NCBI GenBank assembly: GCA_045643885.1
Contig: JAZRFY010000036.1
Span: forward strand, 1 to 17,018
Direction of reading: 5' to 3'
Origin: RGIG4608 sp045643885
GTDB taxonomy: Bacteria > Bacillota > Clostridia > Oscillospirales > CAG-272
Length of the DNA stretch: 17,018 bases
The notes beneath the pieces are model-generated. The model was not told the origin of the DNA. It saw only the letters and a list, made by a program, of their open reading frames with translations, and ran no database searches. Numbering within the stretch: the first letter of the stretch is position 1; every line of letters starts with the position of its first letter. The position numbers and the translations under genes were made by a program. Positions 12,162-17,018 of this stretch are shown here, piece after piece.

Positions 12162-13043
12162 TCATCTGCCCTCACGATCACTACGCTTTTTCAGTTGACG
12201 AATACGTTCATTCTCTAATAGGCGCAGTATGGTGGCTTCGATCTGAGAAATGGATAAGTTGCGCCCGAAATACTTATCGAGCTTTTCTCTCTGTATCTTG
12301 ACCGTTTCCTTTTGGTTCGGCTTTTCCTCGGTCATAATATCGAAGATGGTGTCCATATCCAATTTGCCGTCTTGGCTGAGCCGCTTCAAACGAATGGCTT
12401 GGCTGAGGGATGGGGTGGCATCTTCGCTCTCAATGGTTGTCAGTAGGTCGTACTGCTCTTGCTCCTGCAAATGAGAAAGCTCTACGGCGGGGCGAAATGC
12501 TATGCGCCCTTCGTCCACCATATCAAGCAGTTCGGGAATAAGCAGGTTCAGACGGATATAGCGGAATACTTGGTCACGGCTTTCTCCCGCAGCATTTCCG
12601 ATCTCTGCTGCGCTGTCGATTGCCGACTTTGTTGCCATTGGCGACAAAGTAAGATCTGTACGCTCTCCTTGTCTTTTCATCGCGTCCATCTTCATCTTGT
12701 AAGCCTTGGCTTTCTCGCTTGGGAGAATATGCTCACGATGCAGATTGGAGTCCACCATTTCAAGAATAGCGTCCTCTCGACTAAGCTCTTTAACGATGGC
12801 GGGGACTGCTTTAATCCCAAGCTTCTGACACGCAAACAAGCGGCGGTGTCCCGATACGATCTCATACTCGCCGTTATTCAACGGGCGCACGGTGAGGGGA
12901 GTGAGTATGCCTTGGGTATAGATACTTTCAACAAGGCTCGCCATTTCTTCATTGTCAACCACCTTGTAGGGATGCTCCTCAAAGGAACGGAGCGCGGTAA
13001 TGGGTAATTCTGTTACTGTAATTTTTTCTTTAACTTCTGTCAT
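12162..13043 (-). CDS. ParB/RepB/Spo0J-family partition protein
   Basis: 293 residues. The N-terminal ParB domain carries ILTPLTVRP, GHRRLFA (residues 65-71, equal to the GERRxRA CTP-binding box) and DSNLHREHILPSEKA (the ENxQR.xLxPxEeA box). A helix-turn-helix region follows (roughly AAEIGNAAGESRDQVFRYI) and then RIAFRPAVELS. No ParA is seen in the window. In integrative elements such ParB proteins stabilise the circular form or regulate element genes; which applies here is unknown. The ATG overlaps the stop of the upstream 97-aa gene (ATGA), with AAGGAGGA placed inside that gene's last codons. Palindromes at 13493-13551 are candidate binding sites. Confidence 0.9.
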   Translation of the reverse strand: MTEVKEKITVTELPITALRSFEEHPYKVVDNEEMASLVESIYTQGILTPLTVRPLNNGEYEIVSGHRRLFACQKLGIKAVPAIVKELSREDAILEMVDSNLHREHILPSEKAKAYKMKMDAMKRQGERTDLTLSPMATKSAIDSAAEIGNAAGESRDQVFRYIRLNLLIPELLDMVDEGRIAFRPAVELSHLQEQEQYDLLTTIESEDATPSLSQAIRLKRLSQDGKLDMDTIFDIMTEEKPNQKETVKIQREKLDKYFGRNLSISQIEATILRLLENERIRQLKKRSDREGR

Positions 13044-13333
13044 TCAACGTCCTCCTTATTGTTGATTTCGATCATCTTGGCTCTTGCCAACTGTCGGCGT
13101 TCTTCTGTATACGGTGCAGTAAGGCGGATGGAAAATCTGTCCTTGTCGATCTCAAAGGAAAGGTATCCAAGCTCGTCATCGTAGGTCTGCCTGCAAAGTG
13201 ACGGGAACTTCTCAGCAAAGGCAAGCAGCCGCTTCTTCAAAGCGGTGTTGTGTGTCCGTATCACGACGGGCGCGGGCGTTTCATCGAAATAGATTTCGGT
13301 TGTTTTTTCATTCTTTTTCTTGTTTGTAATCAT
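13040..13333 (-). CDS. Small protein of unknown function upstream of ParB
   Basis: 97 residues with a strong ribosome site (AGGAGGACTTT before the ATG). A lysine-rich start (MITNKKKNEK) is followed by an alpha/beta-looking body: LKKRLLAFAEKFP, then YDDELGYLSFEIDKDRFSIRLT, and a charged C-terminal helix. No membrane segment or cysteine motif other than one Cys. It overlaps parB by four bases, so the two are made together, possibly as partners. I do not recognise the family. Confidence 0.75.
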   Translation of the reverse strand: MITNKKKNEKTTEIYFDETPAPVVIRTHNTALKKRLLAFAEKFPSLCRQTYDDELGYLSFEIDKDRFSIRLTAPYTEERRQLARAKMIEINNKEDVE

Positions 13334-13633
13334 AAAGTCCTCCTAAATTGGGTTTGTTTTTGAAGTAAGGCGTTTTTCGTTCAAAAAGGCTCGGTCAAAA
13401 ACATAGAAAAATGCGTATTTTCAAATATAAAGTACATTTTTGATGTGGGATGCGATTTGAAGTATCAGAAACGAAAAAATGCCGTTTTTCTTCGGTCAAG
13501 ACCGTAAAAGTGCTTTTGTGGACGGCTACAAATTTGTACGGTCAAGACCGTCAGTTTTAATTATCAAACTATGGTGGACACGCGGTGTCCATCCTAAAAT
13601 CAAAGGTTCAAAATGAGCCTTTGATCGTGACGG
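13334..13633. other. 300-bp non-coding gap with palindromes, between mobA and the parB operon
   Basis: CGGTCAAGACCG occurs at 13493-13504 and, extended to ACGGTCAAGACCGT, at 13538-13551; a half copy CGGTCAA is at 13392-13398. Two other hairpins lie beside them: TGGACAC/GTGTCCA (13575-13591) and ATCAAAGGTTC/GAGCCTTTGAT (13599-13625). It must hold the parB-operon promoter, but I find no convincing -35/-10 pair on the minus strand. Confidence 0.7.
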
Positions 13634-13666
13634 AAAATCAAGTTAGCAATTTAATAACTTGATTTT
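13634..13666 (-). terminator. Intrinsic terminator overlapping the mobA stop codon
   Basis: Perfect 12-bp stem AAAATCAAGTTA / TAACTTGATTTT (13634-13645 with 13655-13666) and a 9-base loop. T-rich on both exits. It ends the mobC-mobA unit, and its stem includes part of the stop codon. Confidence 0.75.
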
Positions 13667-15015
13667 TATCTCTCCTCACGTCCGTTCTTTTTGAGTGCGG
13701 CTTTCTGCTTTTCTTGCTCGACGGCTTGCGGGAACTCGATGCGCTCGACCGTCTTTTCAATATCATCACTGCGGTCGTAAATATCCTTGCACATTGCATA
13801 TTCCTTGCGAAGCGGCTTAAGCTTGTCCGAGATAGCAAAGATCTGTTCGCGTATCGGCTGCATCTCGTCGGGATTCTTCATCCACCGCATCTTGTTGCGG
13901 AGCTGCTGCCGCTCCTTATAAAGTACATCCATTTGCGCACGAACCTTAAGCGCGTGCTGTATCAGATCATCCTTCGTATCAAGGAAATACTTGCCGAGGA
14001 ATTTCGCCTGCTCCGAATACATACGAGCGCGGCGCACGTCCTCTTTGATTGCGGCATAAGCTTCGGGATTCTTTGGGATCACCTTGGGTATCGCTCCGAG
14101 GAGATAGCAGTAGTGAAGATAAAGCGCGTAAAGTCCCGTTGGTTTCTCTCGCAAGGTCGGTTGGTAATATGGGATCGGTGTCCATTGACGATTGTGAGCG
14201 TTATTCCGTATCCTCGCTTCAATATCCTCCTCGGTATATCCTTTGCCGAGCTTATCCAAGCGAAAGAATTTGTCATATCCGTATGGCTTGATGCGCAGAA
14301 ACTTCCCACGTTGCTCAATCGTATAGCCGAGGCTTCGCATACGGTTGTAAAAGTTCTTGATAGTAAATTCCCGTCTTGCCACCACGTCGATGTCGGCACG
14401 TATCTGCCGACGTATGGTGGGGATGCCTTTCTTTTCTGCATGAACCTCTGCGATATGCTTGTGCCTATCCTTGCTTGGATTCTCAATCACAGATAAGCCG
14501 TACTCCCTGCAAAGTCGGTCAGAGGTGTCGCGCATGAGCTGATAGGTGGCATTGCAATCGTGATAACGCCTACCCGAAAACCCCGAAGCTGAAAGGCAGA
14601 AATGATTGTGTACGTGTCCTTTATCGATATGGGTGGCGACGATCACGGGAAAGTCTTCGCCCCACAGCTCATTGGCAAGCTGAATACCAATGGCGTGAGC
14701 GACATCGGGTGTTACCTCGCCTGGCTTGAAGGATTGGTATCCGTGGTAGCATTGTATCTCGGACGGCGACGTACCCTCCAAGAGCGTCAGCATAACCTCG
14801 TTGGCATTCTCGGGGGTGCAGTTAATGCCCGTGACGAATTTCTTTTCCTCCGTAGCAAAGTGATCTGAAGAAAGTCCAAGCGCTTCGGCGGCGAGGCGCA
14901 TCTCTTCATCGTCGAAACCGTTTTGAATTTCCATCGTGGTTTTGTTTTTGTTGGCAACGTAGGCGAGGAGCTTACTGACGTGAGCGCTTACGTCCCAAAT
15001 CTTAGTGGTTGCCAA
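13666..15015 (-). CDS. mobA: MobA relaxase, MOBP family
   Basis: A 449-aa relaxase that nicks oriT and pilots the strand to a recipient through a helper conjugation system. The metal motif HIDKGHVHNH (His129 to His138) gives the three-histidine centre of the HUH fold. Tyr19 in LLAYV is the likely catalytic tyrosine, and HGYQSFKPGEVTP (91 onward) is a conserved MOBP block. The C-terminal 150 residues are basic and helical with a possible coiled coil (residues 350-430). The start is TTG at 15015: an in-frame TGA lies immediately before it, and AAAGGAG is nine bases upstream. It overlaps mobC by 14 bases. Typical of small clostridial mobilizable elements. Confidence 0.93.
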   Translation of the reverse strand: MATTKIWDVSAHVSKLLAYVANKNKTTMEIQNGFDDEEMRLAAEALGLSSDHFATEEKKFVTGINCTPENANEVMLTLLEGTSPSEIQCYHGYQSFKPGEVTPDVAHAIGIQLANELWGEDFPVIVATHIDKGHVHNHFCLSASGFSGRRYHDCNATYQLMRDTSDRLCREYGLSVIENPSKDRHKHIAEVHAEKKGIPTIRRQIRADIDVVARREFTIKNFYNRMRSLGYTIEQRGKFLRIKPYGYDKFFRLDKLGKGYTEEDIEARIRNNAHNRQWTPIPYYQPTLREKPTGLYALYLHYCYLLGAIPKVIPKNPEAYAAIKEDVRRARMYSEQAKFLGKYFLDTKDDLIQHALKVRAQMDVLYKERQQLRNKMRWMKNPDEMQPIREQIFAISDKLKPLRKEYAMCKDIYDRSDDIEKTVERIEFPQAVEQEKQKAALKKNGREER

Positions 15016-15373
15016 TCAGCTTCACTCCTTTCTTGGCGTACTGTTGTTGGATCGCGCCAAGCACTTTCATCACCTCGTCGGCATAGCGGCGGTATTCAAG
15101 GTCATCCACAAAGCCGAGCGTGTTTGCCCGCGCTGCGATCTGATTCATACTCACGCCCAAGCGACGAAGCTCTCTTGTAAACTCTTTGACTTCCACCGAG
15201 GGAGGAGCAACCGGCTCGATCCAATCGATAAGCAGCCGCAGATATTTGCTCTTATCTCGCTTGAACATCTCCGCATCTCTGCACAGCTTTTCATACTCGG
15301 CATCATTCAAATAGACCTTTACGAGGTGGGTGCGCTTGCGCCCGCCTTTTACTTTTTCCTCTGTCTGTTTCAT
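15002..15373 (-). CDS. mobC: MobC relaxosome accessory protein
   Basis: 123 residues with AAGGAG ten bases before the ATG. The basic start (KVKGGRKRTH) precedes a ribbon-helix-helix-like segment (LVKVYLNDAEYEKLC). The hallmark of the MobC family, ELRRLGVSMNQIAARAN, is in the second half. MobC binds oriT and helps MobA open the DNA. It overlaps mobA by 14 bases, so both are translated from one message. The region just upstream is the expected oriT location. Confidence 0.9.
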   Translation of the reverse strand: MKQTEEKVKGGRKRTHLVKVYLNDAEYEKLCRDAEMFKRDKSKYLRLLIDWIEPVAPPSVEVKEFTRELRRLGVSMNQIAARANTLGFVDDLEYRRYADEVMKVLGAIQQQYAKKGVKLIGNH

Positions 15374-15420
15374 TCTGTTTTTACTCCTTTGTCATAGATT
15401 TTTATTATACATTTTTAAGT

Positions 15421-15469
15421 ACGGGGGTCTGGGGTTCTCCCCACCTTCGCATTTTGTGTCCACAAATGC
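15421..15469. other. Candidate origin of transfer (oriT)
   Basis: Directly upstream of mobC. A G-rich block, ACGGGGGTCTGGGG, folds as TGGGG / CCCCA (15430-15434 with 15439-15443). Next to it is an imperfect inverted repeat GCATTTTGTG / CACAAATGC (15449-15469). Position and form suit an MOBP oriT, but no nick site can be assigned from sequence alone. Confidence 0.4.
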
Positions 15470-15572
15470 AGTGCTTGTCAAGAAAAGCAGACGGACTACA
15501 AGCCCGTATCATTTTGAAGTAAATTTCATTTTCGTTCTCCTTTCCTTCGATAAATTTTGACATTGAAAGCGC

Positions 15573-15668
15573 AAAAAAAGGCAGGTATCATTTACAAACC
15601 GCCACAACAAAACATAATAGAATTTTCATTCTGATTATGCGTGTGATGATATGTAACTGATACCTACC
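15573..15668 (-). terminator. Large structured terminator or RNA element after the zinc-ribbon gene
   Basis: On the minus strand a 17-bp imperfect outer stem (15652-15668 with 15580-15596, two mismatches) encloses a second hairpin, CATAAT.AGAAT / ATTCT.ATTATG (15613-15639), with one bulged base. The outer stem is followed by seven T (15573-15579). A further small hairpin (15676-15695, TCCCAT/ATGGGA inside TGATCC/GGATCA) lies just upstream. Confidence 0.6.
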
Positions 15669-15718
15669 CTTATGATCCCATATTCACAGATGGGAGGATG
15701 GATCACTAAAAATATGTG

Positions 15719-16297
15719 TTATTTAATTTTATAATTGTAATAGCTCGACGCGTATTCGTAACGAGAACGAGGACGCTCTTTTTTCGGAGATAGCACACAA
15801 TGAATGGTTTGCGATTCCTCTTGTTGCTCACCAATCTCATCGTTGATGACACCTTCAAACACAAGTGCGCCTTGCGGAAGAAGATTTTCTTGATAAATTT
15901 CTGTTACTCTGTGATTGAACACGTGAACGTATTCGAAGCGCACATACGGCGCAAGAGAACGGAACTGACGACGAATAAGTTCTGTTCCAATGTGGCGGCG
16001 GACACCTATGTATTGCTTACACTTGGGGCAAATGATAACGTAATCGGCTACGCCGTTTTCTTCAAGAAGCGATAACACCGTTTCATTTTTTGCCACGGCA
16101 TCCCCTGCGAACATAATGTTCTTCGCGTGACATGCAGGGCAATCGAATGTCGGAAGCTTATACTTCTTCGGCAAAGTTCTTTGCTTATAATCCGCATTGA
16201 CGATCTCATCCAATCGTTTCTGTCGGTCAGCCTCCGTCTTGAAATCTTTTTCAAATCTGCCTTGCGCGGAGGTAAGGTCATATTTTTTGGGGGGCAT
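15719..16297 (-). CDS. Zinc-ribbon-like protein of unknown function
   Basis: 192 residues. Two CPxC knuckles, Cys53/Cys56 (FDCPACHAKN) and Cys90/Cys93 (ICPKCKQYIG), imply one bound zinc. The N-terminus is charged and helical (residues 1-45). After the second knuckle comes a basic stretch (VRRHIGTELIRRQF) and a beta-rich C-terminal part, and the tail is rich in Tyr. Its AGGAGG ribosome site lies inside the last codons of the upstream repressor gene, three bases away, so expression is coupled to the repressor. A nucleic-acid-binding role is a guess from the zinc knuckles and basic patch. No family recognised. Confidence 0.75.
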   Translation of the reverse strand: MPPKKYDLTSAQGRFEKDFKTEADRQKRLDEIVNADYKQRTLPKKYKLPTFDCPACHAKNIMFAGDAVAKNETVLSLLEENGVADYVIICPKCKQYIGVRRHIGTELIRRQFRSLAPYVRFEYVHVFNHRVTEIYQENLLPQGALVFEGVINDEIGEQQEESQTIHCVLSPKKERPRSRYEYASSYYNYKIK

Positions 16298-16300
16298 CGA

Positions 16301-16915
16301 CTACCTCCTTTTCTTCAAACGGTGCATTACGCAGACCGCAACTCCTTGTATCTTCAGATCTCTCGGATAAATGTCGGGATAGGTTTCCTTGTCCTCGTTG
16401 CAGGAGCGGAGAATATATCTGCTGTTGTCGCAAACAAGCTCCTTGAGGTTGTTAAGACCTTCATAGAGAGCCACAACGTAATCTCCGTCGCTTGCGGTAT
16501 TTTGCTTACGAATCACAACGTAGTCGCCTTCGTTCACACCTGCATCGATCATAGAGTCGCCCTTTGCGATCAGTACGAAGAACTCACCCGTGCCGACCAA
16601 ACTTTCGGGGAGACGGATATACTCGATGACTTCTTCTGTTTCTTCTTCGCCCTCGCCGCAACGAACGTAACCGAGGACGGGAGCAGAAGCGTGACGCGAT
16701 TCCAAATCAATACGCTTGGTAGAGATCGACTTGCGACCGTTGTATTCAAGCTCGCCGCTTTCTTTGAGCGAGAGCAGATAACGATGCACGGTTGCCAAAG
16801 CAATTCCCGTTCCCTCCGCGATGGTTCTCACGGCAGGAATCTCGTTATATTCGTTGTAATACTCGTCGATGAAATCAAGTATCACACTCTTCTTCGATTC
16901 GTCTTGTCTTCGCAT
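16301..16915 (-). CDS. LexA-like repressor with S24 self-cleaving domain
   Basis: 204 residues from ATG 16915, chosen because GGAGG lies four bases upstream; the frame extends to a TTG at 16933 without a ribosome site. The N-terminal winged helix (about 1-65, AVRTIAEGTGIALATVHRYL as recognition region) is LexA-like. The S24 domain has GDSM with Ser121 and Lys158 (NNLKEL) as the Ser-Lys dyad. The autocleavage site, Ala-Gly in LexA, reads Cys86-Gly87 here (VRCGEG). It probably represses the element's genes and is inactivated by RecA filaments on DNA damage (inference). The gene has a consensus promoter flanked by two identical 11-bp motifs. Host LexA is an alternative, but its position inside the element argues for an element-specific repressor. 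Confidence 0.87.
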   Translation of the reverse strand: MRRQDESKKSVILDFIDEYYNEYNEIPAVRTIAEGTGIALATVHRYLLSLKESGELEYNGRKSISTKRIDLESRHASAPVLGYVRCGEGEEETEEVIEYIRLPESLVGTGEFFVLIAKGDSMIDAGVNEGDYVVIRKQNTASDGDYVVALYEGLNNLKELVCDNSRYILRSCNEDKETYPDIYPRDLKIQGVAVCVMHRLKKRR

Positions 16916-16935
16916 AACGCCTCCGAGAAACAAAA

Positions 16936-16946
16936 TGTTTCAGTAT
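16936..16946. promoter_or_regulatory. Putative repressor operator, promoter-proximal copy
   Basis: TGTTTCAGTAT, identical to 17002-17012. GAAAC at 16926-16930 makes an inverted pair with GTTTC at 16937-16941, resembling LexA-type half-sites. It lies in the leader just before the repressor gene. Confidence 0.55.
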
Positions 16947-16954
16947 GTAGAGTT

Positions 16955-16983
16955 ATTATATCACATAAAATTTCCATTGTCAA
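16955..16983 (-). promoter_or_regulatory. Consensus promoter of the repressor gene
   Basis: Minus strand TTGACA (16978-16983) and TATAAT (16955-16960), 17-bp spacer. Confidence 0.9.
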
Positions 16984-17001
16984 GAGGTTAGTGAAAATAT
17001 T

Positions 17002-17012
17002 TGTTTCAGTAT
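17002..17012. promoter_or_regulatory. Putative repressor operator, distal copy
   Basis: Second TGTTTCAGTAT, 66 bp from the first in the same orientation, upstream of the -35 box. TGAAA at 16992-16996 and TTTCA at 17004-17008 form an inverted pair around it. Confidence 0.5.
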
Positions 17013-17018
17013 ATTTTT

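Larger units (their letters stand above)
10014..17018 (-). mobile_element. Integrative mobilizable element, one end (continues past the window)
   Basis: Everything from here to the window end is on the minus strand and visibly more G+C-rich than the left part. It combines a large serine recombinase, TnpW-like protein, ParB, MOBP relaxase MobA, MobC and a LexA-like repressor. No VirB4/TraE, coupling protein or other transfer gene is visible, so it is mobilizable rather than self-transmissible on present evidence. The left boundary is approximate (somewhere between 9936 and 10106). Confidence 0.8.

Noticed and set aside
13714..14496. 260-codon + strand frame opposite mobA
   Set aside because: Antisense to a well-supported relaxase with intact motifs; no ribosome site or recognisable domain.
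10107..17018. Complete conjugative element (ICE)
   Set aside because: A relaxase, MobC and recombinase are present but no transfer ATPase, coupling protein or mating-pore gene. The unseen part could change this, so it is called mobilizable only.
10107..17018. Antibiotic-resistance or toxin-antitoxin cargo in the element
   Set aside because: No gene in the visible part resembles either; cargo may lie outside the window.

Overview
The window looks like a chromosomal segment of a low-GC, anaerobic Firmicute of the class Clostridia, probably a gut or rumen Oscillospiraceae/Ruminococcaceae-type organism. This is inferred from gene content: a clostridial-type KDG kinase, PerR, two 'reverse' rubrerythrins, a BspA-like leucine-rich lipoprotein and an MOBP element with a large serine recombinase. 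Consensus TTGACA-17-TATAAT promoters and AGGAGG ribosome sites fit too. No rRNA or species marker is present, so the genus cannot be named.

Bases 1-6496 are mainly housekeeping and oxygen defence on the + strand. They hold the 3' end of a 2-keto-3-deoxygluconate kinase, an SDR oxidoreductase, and a perR-rubrerythrin pair behind a consensus promoter with a perfect 9-1-9 PerR-type palindrome. Next come a BspA-like lipoprotein with near-identical 69-bp repeats and a two-gene unit of a 7-TM YwaF/TMEM164-like protein plus a 400-aa fusion. The fusion is flavin reductase + rubredoxin + reverse rubrerythrin, apparently a peroxide-reducing chain in one polypeptide.

Bases 6497-9935 are a patchwork accessory zone. 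Between two 63-bp direct repeats (each the tail of the fusion gene plus its terminator) lie three minus-strand lipoprotein genes, two of them tandem paralogues. They sit with a 112-bp promoter/leader duplication and two short RHS (YD-repeat) fragments placed exactly at the junctions. After the second repeat come a promoter-terminator pair with no ORF (possible small RNA), a tRNA-Arg(CCG) with imperfect stems, and a seven-hairpin array. The array precedes a four-helix-bundle protein that is translationally coupled to another lipoprotein.

Bases ~10014-17018 are one end of an integrative mobilizable element, all on the minus strand and visibly richer in G+C. In transcription order it has a LexA-like S24 repressor, a zinc-ribbon protein of unknown function, and a large hairpin ending in a T-run. 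A candidate oriT, MobC and MobA relaxase follow, then a repeat-bearing gap, a small unknown gene, ParB, a TnpW-like protein and a large serine recombinase. No conjugation (T4SS) genes are visible, so transfer would need a helper. The right end lies beyond the window. Genes of each module overlap or nearly touch (mobC/mobA, the 97-aa gene/parB, parB/tnpW, repressor/zinc-ribbon), which indicates coupled expression.
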